Assembly: GCA_026388545.1 (NCBI GenBank)
Contig: JAPLJS010000027.1
Coordinates: 1-64,000, forward strand
From: Deltaproteobacteria bacterium
GTDB lineage: Bacteria; Desulfobacterota; Syntrophia; Syntrophales; UBA2185
Direction of reading: 5' to 3'
DNA: 64,000 bases
Shown here in pieces: positions 42,668-50,683 of the stretch; within the stretch, counting starts at the first letter, position 1, and each line of letters opens with the position of its first letter. The notes under the pieces were generated by a model. It worked only from the letters and a program-made list of their open reading frames with translations, was not told the DNA's origin and did not search any database. The position numbers were made by a program, and so were the translations under genes.

Positions 42668-43825
42668 TTATGGGGTAGGTGATGTATTATCTCTTAATGC
42701 ACATGGGCTTGGTACGTTTGTTATTTGAACCCTACCATCCCTGGCTATTCCCCCCGGGACACTCCAGTCCGTTGTCCCAGCATCAACAGAAATCGGTGGA
42801 TTATTGGGCGACATGTTGAAGGTGATAGGAGTACCGCATTGATTTGTTGTACACTGAGGAGTAGGTAGGAGTTGATAATCATAAAAAATAAGTGTACTTC
42901 CCTGGTAAATTTCAACATAACTTCCATTATTTATAGGTATTGATGGCCCACTTGATATGCTAACACACTTCGTCAATGTCGTATAGTTCTGTATCCTGAT
43001 CTTTGTTTTCTGTGTCGTGCATACCTTATTGTATAAGTCACCGTACGTGAGTTCGCCAACCAAATCTCCATATGCAGTGCCATTTTGTCTGGTGGCCATT
43101 TCATATTCGCGTGGTGAACCTGCAACGTTCTTACCGCTCAATCCGGGCGGAGCATTGAAGACGTTGTCGACGGATGTCTGGCTGATGACACTGGCGGCAA
43201 CACCGTAGCCCTGACCTGCTGCACCGATCTGGCCGTTATCCGCGGCGTCGTTCTGGTTCGTAACGCAAGGCACCCTCAGGACACCTGTATCCGTCGCATG
43301 ATTCAAATATTCAAACAAAGCACCGCAAAATGTATCCAGTGTAGTGTTAGTCAGCCCCCCCTGTGCTCCTCCCACGGTGTCGTAACTGACATCGTAGAAA
43401 AATACGTTGCCGAAGGAATCCTTGCCTCCCGGCAACTGGAGCTGCAGGGTCTGATAAGGCAAGAAGCATGGCGGGTTTGCGCAGGTATTGCAACTGCAAT
43501 TCGTGCCACAAGTCGCAGGGTCAGGGTTTGATACACCTGTGTTGTTCGGAGGGATTGTTATATCGGGACAGGGGAGCCTGCCGTTTGCTATGGCAAAATA
43601 TATGACGGAATTTTTGATATTATCCAGGTTGGTTTTCGTCGCAGATAATCTTGCACTTCCGATGGAAGATCGCCAGATTGTAACACTCGCCCCCAGGATC
43701 AATCCGATGATGACCAGGACTATGGAAATCTCGACTAATGAAAACCCTTTTTTCTCCCGGAACAACCGCGACAAAGCATACACTTTGGTGATGGTAAGGA
43801 TTTTGTGAAACACTGCAGTTGTCAT
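42668..43825 (-). CDS. Prepilin-like protein with type IV N-terminal methylation motif (large pseudopilin)
   Basis: A 385-residue protein with the prepilin-peptidase motif KKGFSLVEISIVLVIIGLIL after an unusually long leader of about 27 residues. The rest is rich in Cys, Pro, Asn and Thr, has a globular domain starting with a small-residue segment (NGRLPCPDI), and resembles minor pilins/pseudopilins such as MshO or MshQ in layout, but no specific family is recognised. GGAG lies five bases before the ATG. It is the last gene before a kinase group and follows the smaller prepilin at 44028-44669. Confidence 0.85.
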   Translation of the reverse strand: MTTAVFHKILTITKVYALSRLFREKKGFSLVEISIVLVIIGLILGASVTIWRSSIGSARLSATKTNLDNIKNSVIYFAIANGRLPCPDITIPPNNTGVSNPDPATCGTNCSCNTCANPPCFLPYQTLQLQLPGGKDSFGNVFFYDVSYDTVGGAQGGLTNTTLDTFCGALFEYLNHATDTGVLRVPCVTNQNDAADNGQIGAAGQGYGVAASVISQTSVDNVFNAPPGLSGKNVAGSPREYEMATRQNGTAYGDLVGELTYGDLYNKVCTTQKTKIRIQNYTTLTKCVSISSGPSIPINNGSYVEIYQGSTLIFYDYQLLPTPQCTTNQCGTPITFNMSPNNPPISVDAGTTDWSVPGGIARDGRVQITNVPSPCALRDNTSPTP

Positions 43826-43903
43826 TATAGCTCCACAACGATCATTAAACAGTTATTATATTAACCTCAGAAGGTTAACAAAGTCAAAGAAATATCATTA
43901 TAA

Positions 43904-43931
43904 AAAAAGGGAAGACGAATCTTCCCTTTTT
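43904..43931. terminator. Intrinsic terminator between the two prepilin genes
   Basis: A perfect 12-bp stem (43904-43915 with 43920-43931) closed by a CGAA loop; the arms begin with five A and end with five T, so it works on either strand. It lies about 95 bases after the stop of the smaller prepilin gene on the minus strand. Confidence 0.85.
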
Positions 43932-44027
43932 AATTTCATGAGGAATAAAGAGTTTAAGTCTCTGTCTTTAGACTTGAAATGTTTACAGCTTTAATCCTAT
44001 CTGAAAGAAATCTGTCGTTACAGCAAT

Positions 44028-44669
44028 TTAGAGCTTGAAAAACTCACTCATAGTGGTTTCAGTTACCGGCGCCGCAAAAGCTTGGAGACAACGAATCGAT
44101 CCGGTTAATGCATCTCCGTCATCATTTTGTACATCAAGGATTTGCGCTACGTTTTCAGGGGTTCTGGAAACTCCAATCCAGTTCACCGTCAGGCCCTGGA
44201 CGGCGACATTGGCTGCACCAATGGTTCCGCCGTATGGGTGAGTTGGATTCAAACGGCTTGTACCGGCAACAGCCGGTCCGGAAAGTATTTGGGAAAGTCT
44301 TAAATGCTCCCATATAGCGCAGGTTTCAGATGCAGTTCCGGCAGCACAGGTAAACATTGTGCCGGGAGCTGGATTTGTTCCCACGGCGCCGCCATCAATA
44401 AGGCCGTTTCCGTTTCCGTTAAATGTTCCCGGCCATCTGGTTGTCGCCGTATTATCATCGCCCGGATACTTTTGATACCTATCGTAATAAGTATAAATGG
44501 CGGCTGCAATTTCCTTTTGAGAATTGTACAACCTTTTCATTTTCGCGTTGTTGATAAGTTCCTGGCCTTTGATGACACCTGCAAGAATGAGCCCGATGAT
44601 CACCAGTACGATAGCCAGTTCAACAAGGGTAAACCCCCTGTCATTCCTGAGTTTTCTAAAATTGAACAT
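44028..44669 (-). CDS. Type IV prepilin-like protein (major or minor pilin, MSHA type)
   Basis: A 213-residue protein with a short basic leader and the motif RGFTLVELAIVLVIIGLILAG, which directs cleavage before Phe and membrane insertion. The segment KMKRLYNSQKEIAAAIYTYYDRYQKYPGDD is typical of pseudopilins and MshA/MshO-like pilins; two cysteines (TCAAG, ETCAIW) could form a disulfide. AAGGAG lies six bases before the ATG. The candidate operator at 44749-44771 lies about 80 bases upstream, and a strong terminator follows, so it may be transcribed on its own at high level. Confidence 0.9.
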   Translation of the reverse strand: MFNFRKLRNDRGFTLVELAIVLVIIGLILAGVIKGQELINNAKMKRLYNSQKEIAAAIYTYYDRYQKYPGDDNTATTRWPGTFNGNGNGLIDGGAVGTNPAPGTMFTCAAGTASETCAIWEHLRLSQILSGPAVAGTSRLNPTHPYGGTIGAANVAVQGLTVNWIGVSRTPENVAQILDVQNDDGDALTGSIRCLQAFAAPVTETTMSEFFKL

Positions 44670-44748
44670 TATTCGTCTCCTTTTTTTCTTTTGTTATATA
44701 TCGGCGGTTATATTTTATTGCTTTAATTTTAAGTCGTTAAAGATGACT

Positions 44749-44771
44749 TTTCAAGAGTAAAAGAATTTTAC
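44749..44771. promoter_or_regulatory. Candidate operator GTAAAAGAATTTTAC, copy 2
   Basis: The perfect palindrome at 44757-44771 with the shared shoulder TTTCAAGA, identical over 23 bases to 5860-5882. It lies upstream of the prepilin gene and overlaps the end of the upstream kinase gene. See the paired finding. Confidence 0.45.
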
Positions 44772-45838
44772 ATCTCTTCATGTGTGGGGAGAACAACCTC
44801 AAACGCCGCGCCGATTGCCTGAGGAAGAACATGGATGTCCCCCTTCATGGCATGAGCCATGTTTTTTGCCTGAAACAGGCCGATACCAAGCCCTCCTCCC
44901 TTTGTGGAGTAGAAGGGTTCAAATAAACGGGTACTGTCTTTTATAGAACTTCCCGTATCCGAGATCATGATTTTTACATTATTTCCGTCCGCAGTAATAT
45001 CGATATAGCAGTTTAGATCAGGCTCCTCGAGAGATTTATCATAGATATTCTTAAGAAGGTTATCGAAAATAGAGATGACCTTGTATTCCTCGGCAGTGAT
45101 TGACCCTTCTCCTTTTATCGTACAGGTGAGATGGTAGTGTTTTGTGAGATTTTCCAGCAGGGCTTTTACGTCAATTGATATTTTATCGGATTTCTCGATA
45201 TCGGTTTCCTTTTTCATTTCCAGAAGGCTGATAATCTTAGCCCCACGCCGGGACTGCGCGGGAAGGGTTTCCCTCAGATAAGAAATAAAGCGTTCCTGTC
45301 TCTGGGGAGTTTCTAAATGCTGCACGTTGTACGACAGAAACTCGATGAACTGAGCGATGTTTTTAACGTCATGGAGAATAAAAGTTTGGAGTTGTGAAAA
45401 TTTATAAAAGGCTTCATGAATAACTTTAATCTTAATGAGGACATCCATTTCTATGAGGAAAGAGAGTATTTCAAGGATAATCATATTCAGAAAATATTGT
45501 TCGCCCTGTGAATGACGCGGGACGATTCCTATCATTATCCGGTAATCACCTCTCTCAATGTTTTTCTTCATTGAATCATTGCTCAAGGTTGCCTTGTGCG
45601 TAAGAGAAGCATTCAGGTAGTGGATATCATAAAATATATCGTCAATTTTTATTTTTTTTAGCACAGGAACGACATCCGGTAAAAAGCGGTGGAGGTCGTA
45701 GTCGAGTTGTGTGTTAAGATCGATGAATTCGAGTATGCCACGGATGGCCTTTTGAGTAAGGCGCCGGATATAGATAAGGACGCCGATGATAACGAAACCG
45801 GCGAATATAAAAAAAGGATAGATATACTCAATCGTCAT
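44768..45838 (-). CDS. PrsK-like sensor histidine kinase
   Basis: A histidine kinase of about 356 residues with a single N-terminal membrane segment (YPFFIFAGFVIIGVLIYI), a long middle part without a recognised domain, a dimerisation/phosphoacceptor region with ILHDVKNIAQF (His followed by DVKN as in PrsK kinases) and a C-terminal HATPase with ISDTGSSI and GGGLGIGLFQAK. PrsK usually has about eight membrane segments and a GAF domain, so this is a shorter variant. The ATG at 45838 is chosen over a TTG at 45856. It overlaps the regulator gene just upstream. Confidence 0.8.
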   Translation of the reverse strand: MTIEYIYPFFIFAGFVIIGVLIYIRRLTQKAIRGILEFIDLNTQLDYDLHRFLPDVVPVLKKIKIDDIFYDIHYLNASLTHKATLSNDSMKKNIERGDYRIMIGIVPRHSQGEQYFLNMIILEILSFLIEMDVLIKIKVIHEAFYKFSQLQTFILHDVKNIAQFIEFLSYNVQHLETPQRQERFISYLRETLPAQSRRGAKIISLLEMKKETDIEKSDKISIDVKALLENLTKHYHLTCTIKGEGSITAEEYKVISIFDNLLKNIYDKSLEEPDLNCYIDITADGNNVKIMISDTGSSIKDSTRLFEPFYSTKGGGLGIGLFQAKNMAHAMKGDIHVLPQAIGAAFEVVLPTHEEM

Positions 45839-46427
45839 CGGTTCTTTTAACGCCAAACTTTCTCAAGAAATAATAGAGGCTTTCTCTTTTTACGCCCAGG
45901 ATTTTCGCTGATTGGTAAACATTGAAGTTTGTATCCCTCAGTATCCTCAAAATAATGCTCTTGTCTGCCTCATCCCGTAACGTCTGGAGACCTTTTCCCA
46001 TCTCCACATCTAATGAAATCTTTTTAATACCCTGCTTTTCAAGTTGCTCTTCCGTTTCCTTAAAGAGCAGAGCCCTTTCGACAGAGTAGTGAATTTTCTC
46101 CATGTTGGCAGGTTTCAAGAGGTAGTCGAAGGCTCCTGATTTAATAGCTTCAAGGGCAATACCTTCCGTCCTCTGTCCGGTGAGTATGATCACCTTGCAC
46201 GTGTATTTACTAAGTATGTGATTGAGAACTTTTAACCCTTCATCCGGTGTACCTTCATGTGGCGGCAATCCCAGGTCAAGGATAACAACATCGATTTTAT
46301 TGTTTTTCAGCGCGTCGATGGCCTCCTTTTGATTTCCGGCCTCTACTATGCTAAAGGCGCTTTCCAGCGAAAAGCAGATCTGCTTTCGTAGGGCTGTATC
46401 ATCTTCCACTAAAAGGATAGAAACCAT
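45828..46427 (-). CDS. PrsR-like response regulator lacking the sigma-54 ATPase domain
   Basis: A 199-residue regulator: a receiver domain (SILLVEDDTALRKQ, aspartate in VILDLGLPPHEGTPDEGLKVL, DYLLKPANMEKI) followed directly by a Fis-type helix-turn-helix (ILRILRDTNFNVYQSAKILGVKRESLYYFLRKFG, given as its helix blocks). The DLGLPPxxxxxxEGL pattern and following VIILTGQ are the hallmarks of PrsR, the regulator of exosortase EPS systems, but the central sigma-54-interacting AAA+ domain of about 240 residues is missing. It may therefore be a repressor or a sigma-70-type activator. GGAG precedes the ATG. Confidence 0.82.
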   Translation of the reverse strand: MVSILLVEDDTALRKQICFSLESAFSIVEAGNQKEAIDALKNNKIDVVILDLGLPPHEGTPDEGLKVLNHILSKYTCKVIILTGQRTEGIALEAIKSGAFDYLLKPANMEKIHYSVERALLFKETEEQLEKQGIKKISLDVEMGKGLQTLRDEADKSIILRILRDTNFNVYQSAKILGVKRESLYYFLRKFGVKRTDDD

Positions 46428-46557
46428 GATTTACTCCGTCAAATGAGTTTTAAATAGTCTGCTTAAATAACTAATTGAAATGAAAATATTTTGCAATTAT
46501 AATTTTCTATGGTATCTTGCCTCGGCAACTGATACAAATCTGAACCCCGTTGGAAGT

Positions 46558-47130
46558 ATGCGTGTACAAAAGAGCTTTTATAGAATGATTACCCAAACAG
46601 CACCGGTACTGATAGTTACAATCTGCGTCCTTTTTCTGATCCTTTTTCCGATTACGGTGGAAGCTTTCTGTTTTGAGGAGGCCGGCAGAGCGCATGGCGT
46701 GAGTCATGAGCTTCTCCAATCGATTGCCCGGGTTGAATCCGGCTTGAATTCTGAGGCTGTAAACATCAATAGAAATGGTTCAACAGATTTGGGGCTTATG
46801 CAGATAAACTCTGCATGGATTGATGTTATGCACCTGAACAGGGAAGAACTTATTTCCAATCCTTGCTATAATGTTAAGGTCGGCGCCGGTATCCTCAGGC
46901 AATGTATCGACAGAAATGGTTATACGTGGGAAGCTGTTGGATGTTACAATGCGAAGAGCAAAGGCAAACGGGTCGGTTATTCATGGAAGATTTTTCGTGA
47001 ACTGAAGAAAGAAAAGGCACGTAAGATAGCAAAGAAGAGGGAGTCTCAGCCTGAGAGCTTACGCTCAGGTCAATCACTGCATTTCAGGGTGAGAGATGTG
47101 GAAAAGCCTATAGTGAATGGAGAACCATGA
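46558..47130 (+). CDS. Lytic transglycosylase (IpgF/VirB1-like) of the pilus locus
   Basis: A secreted SLT-domain protein. After a membrane/signal segment (PVLIVTICVLFLILFPITVEAF) comes the catalytic region ELLQSIARVESGLNSEAVN (glutamate in RVESG), STDLGLMQINSAWI and WEAVGCYNAKS, typical of the small VirB1/IpgF transglycosylases that open peptidoglycan for secretion and pilus machines. The start is uncertain; the frame is open from 46480, and the ATG at 46558 is chosen for its short basic start before the signal. It overlaps the next gene by ATGA. Confidence 0.85.
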   Translation: MRVQKSFYRMITQTAPVLIVTICVLFLILFPITVEAFCFEEAGRAHGVSHELLQSIARVESGLNSEAVNINRNGSTDLGLMQINSAWIDVMHLNREELISNPCYNVKVGAGILRQCIDRNGYTWEAVGCYNAKSKGKRVGYSWKIFRELKKEKARKIAKKRESQPESLRSGQSLHFRVRDVEKPIVNGEP

Positions 47131-48215
47131 GTCTCATTACGGACTTACTTTCTAAAGTCAAGCAGCATGAATCTAAAAGGGATGTTCCGCCGATCCTGAA
47201 AGATGCCGTAGTTCAATCAACGGCAGAGAGGCGAACCAGAAAAAAGCTGACGCTTGCTCTTGTTATTGTGCTTGTATTTGTTGCTGTGGGATTTGGAGCA
47301 GTCTACCTTATCGAGTACCTGAAAGAACCATCAGCAGTTACACGTATGTCCGTGAGGACCGCGCCAGCCGTTCAGCCGTCTCCACAGATAACGGCGCCAT
47401 CGCAACAGCCTCAGTCTGAAGTCAGGACATTTGCAGCAACCTCCGTGGATCAAAAGGTAACGGAAACTGCAGTTACGCCTGAACAGAAAAGAGATTCTTT
47501 AACGCATTCTCGTGGAAAAAAAATCATAACAAAAAAATATGCCCAAGGGATTAACCCGAAGACGGCAGGCAAATTGAGGGAAATGAAACAGCATAAGGCA
47601 ACATCCGGTATGGATAGACAAGAACAGGAAGAGGGAGTCGAAAAAATATCCGGACAGGACAAAGATGCTTATCTTTATGGCGCAAGGACTTATGAAATGC
47701 AGGGGAAATATCGCCAAGCCCTCTCATACTATAAAAAAGTACTCACGGTGGAACCGAATAATTATGTCGTTATGAATAATATTTCCGGTATGCTCATTTA
47801 TTTAAGTTCATATGAGGAAGCCATACGGTATGCCCAAAAGGCACTTAATATCAAAAAAGACTATGTTTCTCCTTTGATTAATATGGGCATCAGTTACGGC
47901 CACCTTGGCAAATATTCCGAGAGCGAGAGTTATTTCCGAAGGGCCTTAACAGTGGAACCGTCAAACAGCCTTGCTCTGTTGAACCTTGGGCTCCTCTATG
48001 AAAAGCAGAGTATCTTCGATAAAGCCAATCAGCACTATATGAAACTTACTGACGCGGGAGATGCTCAGGGTTATTTAGGTCTTGCGCGAATTGCCGAGAA
48101 ACAAAAAAAAGTTACGGATGCAATTTATTTTTACAGAATGGTTATATCGACGGATACTGTAGATCCTCAAATTGTAAATACGGCAAACGAAAGGTTATTG
48201 CAGCTGACGAAGTGA
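47127..48215 (+). CDS. Membrane-anchored TPR protein, MshN-like
   Basis: A 362-residue protein with a short cytoplasmic start (MSLITDLLSKVKQHESK), a membrane segment (LTLALVIVLVFVAVGFGAVYLIEYL), a Pro/Gln/Thr-rich linker and a C-terminal array of four or five TPR motifs (DAYLYGARTYEMQGKYRQALSYY, PLINMGISYGHLGKYSESESYF and so on). This is the layout of MshN of the MSHA pilus system. It is coupled to the transglycosylase gene and converges with the main pilus operon. Confidence 0.85.
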   Translation: MSLITDLLSKVKQHESKRDVPPILKDAVVQSTAERRTRKKLTLALVIVLVFVAVGFGAVYLIEYLKEPSAVTRMSVRTAPAVQPSPQITAPSQQPQSEVRTFAATSVDQKVTETAVTPEQKRDSLTHSRGKKIITKKYAQGINPKTAGKLREMKQHKATSGMDRQEQEEGVEKISGQDKDAYLYGARTYEMQGKYRQALSYYKKVLTVEPNNYVVMNNISGMLIYLSSYEEAIRYAQKALNIKKDYVSPLINMGISYGHLGKYSESESYFRRALTVEPSNSLALLNLGLLYEKQSIFDKANQHYMKLTDAGDAQGYLGLARIAEKQKKVTDAIYFYRMVISTDTVDPQIVNTANERLLQLTK

Positions 48216-48265
48216 TAATCGGTAAATAAGAAATAAACGGAAATGGCGGCTTATATACAAAGTCG

Positions 48266-49459
48266 TCATCGAAGGGAACTGACGCTGACTATGTACGATG
48301 CAATCCAGTACTCGCCACTATCAGGCACCCGTAATTTGTACCACTTGTTTCCGCCCGATTCGGTCCATTCCTCGATAACCTCAAAACGATCACCCTTGGC
48401 GACGATACTCGCTATACCTGCCTGAAGAGACGGCCCTTCCCGCAATCGGGCGGCCCGCACAGTTACGGTTGCCATTTTTTGACGAGCGACGGTGCTGTCT
48501 GGTTTGATAGATGATTGTATCGGGGTTTGAATCGAATTACCGTTGCGTTGAAATGTATTATAGCCGAAGAGTAAAACCAAACCGGCGCAGATCAGTAGAA
48601 TAATAACGGCAACTGCGTATTGAAACATCCTATGCCGGGAGGACATTTTCAGTTGGGTATCCAGAGTATGTTTAACCGTATCCAGCACGTGTCTCTTATG
48701 AATATGGTGGCTTGTACCGATATAGGCTATCATCATGGCCCTTGAGGCGGTGAGATTGATTAATCGAGGAACGCCACCGGAGAGCTTATGTGTTAACTTT
48801 TTTGCTTTTTCGTCGAATATGGCGGAACCTTTACCTGCCTTAATCAACCTGAAGGTGATATAATCGTACGTTTCCAACGCTGTGAGAGGCCTCAATGTTG
48901 CCCTGATCGAAATCCTCTGGTCCAACTGCCGTAACCCTTCGGAATGTAATCTTCTTTGAAGCTCGGGTTGCCCGACAAGAATAATTTGCAGGAGTTTTTC
49001 CTTTTCAGTCTCTAAATTTGACAGCAGTCTCAACTCTTCCAGAGAACCGTCGGATAGATTCTGGGCTTCATCCACAATTATGATTACTCTTTTACCTGCA
49101 AGGGATTGATTTATGAGGAAGTCTCTAAAAACTTTTATCATTTCGTTCTTGTTTGTTGTTTCAAGATAAATATTTAAATCATCCAGGATAGCCTGCAACA
49201 GTTCCTCCGGGGAAAGCCTCGGTGTCATAATCAGGGCAATTTCCGCCTTTTCCTTCCACCGATCAATAAATATCTTGAGGATCGTCGTCTTTCCCGTTCC
49301 CGGTTCACCGATGATAAGAGAAAAACCCTCCTTCTGCTCCACGGCATAATCCAGGGATGCCAGAACATCATTATGCATTTTTGAGGGGTAGAAGTAGTGT
49401 GAATCCGGCGTAAGTCCGAACGGATCTTCGTTGAGATTAAAGAACTCTAAGTAATCCAT
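48266..49459 (-). CDS. MshM-like AAA ATPase (ExeA family) with C-terminal SH3-like domain
   Basis: A 397-residue ATPase starting MDYLEFFNLNEDPFGLTPDSHYFYPSK, the ExeA/MshM start, with Walker A IIGEPGTGKTTI, Walker B VIIIVDEAQNL and LLSNLETEKEKLLQIILVGQPEL. A membrane segment (FQYAVAVIILLICAGLVLLFGYN) precedes a periplasmic SH3-like domain (VTVRAARLREGPSLQAGIASIV ... WYKLRVPDSGEYWIASYIV, given as blocks) that may bind peptidoglycan. Its AAA half is paralogous to the EPS-locus ATPase at 7769-8731. It ends the main pilus operon. Confidence 0.9.
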   Translation of the reverse strand: MDYLEFFNLNEDPFGLTPDSHYFYPSKMHNDVLASLDYAVEQKEGFSLIIGEPGTGKTTILKIFIDRWKEKAEIALIMTPRLSPEELLQAILDDLNIYLETTNKNEMIKVFRDFLINQSLAGKRVIIIVDEAQNLSDGSLEELRLLSNLETEKEKLLQIILVGQPELQRRLHSEGLRQLDQRISIRATLRPLTALETYDYITFRLIKAGKGSAIFDEKAKKLTHKLSGGVPRLINLTASRAMMIAYIGTSHHIHKRHVLDTVKHTLDTQLKMSSRHRMFQYAVAVIILLICAGLVLLFGYNTFQRNGNSIQTPIQSSIKPDSTVARQKMATVTVRAARLREGPSLQAGIASIVAKGDRFEVIEEWTESGGNKWYKLRVPDSGEYWIASYIVSVSSLR

Positions 49460-49468
49460 AATCAGTTA

Positions 49469-50683
49469 CTATCCGGCGAGTTTGGTAAAAACATCATACA
49501 TGGGTAGCAGAACGCCTGCAACCATAAGCCCCATGAGACATCCCAGGGTTATTATGAGAATGGGTTCAATCATCTTGCCCACTTTATCGGAGAAGTCATC
49601 CACCAGTTTGTAGTAGTGTGTAGCGAGAAAACCAAACTGCTTGTCGAGGTTACCACTTGACTCACCGATAGCTACCATCCTGATGAACAATGGTGGGAAT
49701 ATGCTGTGGGCGCTCAACGAATCCGAAATTCTATTTCCCGCCACAATGTTCATCTTTGAGTCAAGTATTGCTTTTTTGAAGACTTCGTTTCCCATGACCT
49801 CAGCGGCAATCTCTAAAGATCGATCAATTGTAATTCCCGCTGTAATCAGTAATCTTAATTGTTCTGAGAAAAGAGCAAGCAGTTTATTATAGGTGAGGAG
49901 TCTGATAATGGGGGTTTTTATTTTTATGTAGTCCAGGTAGTATCGTGTTACAGGCCTCAATTTCATGGCCTGCAGGACGAAAAAAATCAATACGGGAATG
50001 ATTGGGAAGATGTACCAATACTGTTCGGTAAATTTGCTCAACTCGTAGAGTATTTTTGTTAGCAGAGGCATTTTGACACCTAAGTCACGAATAACCTGCA
50101 TGATTTTTGGCAAGACATATGCAAGCCAGAAAATGACGGCAGCACCTGTCGTAATTAATGAGAATAAAGGGTAGATGAGGGCCCGCTTTACTGTGGAGGC
50201 AAGATCTTGTAACTTCTGAAGATGCTCAGCGACTTCCGAGAGGCTTTCTTCTAAACGTCCTGTTTCCTCTCCGACTCTCACCAGCCTGATTAAAATGTCA
50301 GGAAATACCGCTTTATGAAGTTCCAGGGCATCGGAAAGTCTGGCGCCCATTTCTATGTTTTTTTTGATATCACTGATGGTGGCCTTTAAGTGTTCATTAT
50401 CTATTGTGTCGATAATGTCATCAATTGCGGTAAGGATCGGAACGCCGGCACGAATCATGATTGAAAGGTTCGATGAAAATTCAATAATATCCTTTCTCCG
50501 GATTCTCCATGTGATGAATCTGTCAGTTATTTTTTTAAGTATTACGCTTGATTCTTTAACGTAAAGAACATATAAGCCTCGGGTTGTGAGATTTTCGTGT
50601 ACTGAAGAGGTATTATCCGCTTCGAGGACGCCCCTAATGAGAGCGCCTTTGGCGTCCAATGCCTTATAGGAATAGCTGTTCAT
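49469..50683 (-). CDS. Type II/IV pilus inner-membrane platform protein (GspF/PilC/MshG)
   Basis: A 404-residue GspF-family protein with two T2SSF domains (first around LSIMIRAGVPILTAIDDI, second around LRLLITAGITIDRSLEIA) and three or so membrane segments, the last being PILIITLGCLMGLMVAGVLLPMYDVF. Sequences GEETGRLEESL and IGESSGNLDKQFG are the family's twin motifs. It overlaps the gspE-like stop by 4 bp, so it is translationally coupled to the assembly ATPase. Confidence 0.94.
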   Translation of the reverse strand: MNSYSYKALDAKGALIRGVLEADNTSSVHENLTTRGLYVLYVKESSVILKKITDRFITWRIRRKDIIEFSSNLSIMIRAGVPILTAIDDIIDTIDNEHLKATISDIKKNIEMGARLSDALELHKAVFPDILIRLVRVGEETGRLEESLSEVAEHLQKLQDLASTVKRALIYPLFSLITTGAAVIFWLAYVLPKIMQVIRDLGVKMPLLTKILYELSKFTEQYWYIFPIIPVLIFFVLQAMKLRPVTRYYLDYIKIKTPIIRLLTYNKLLALFSEQLRLLITAGITIDRSLEIAAEVMGNEVFKKAILDSKMNIVAGNRISDSLSAHSIFPPLFIRMVAIGESSGNLDKQFGFLATHYYKLVDDFSDKVGKMIEPILIITLGCLMGLMVAGVLLPMYDVFTKLAG

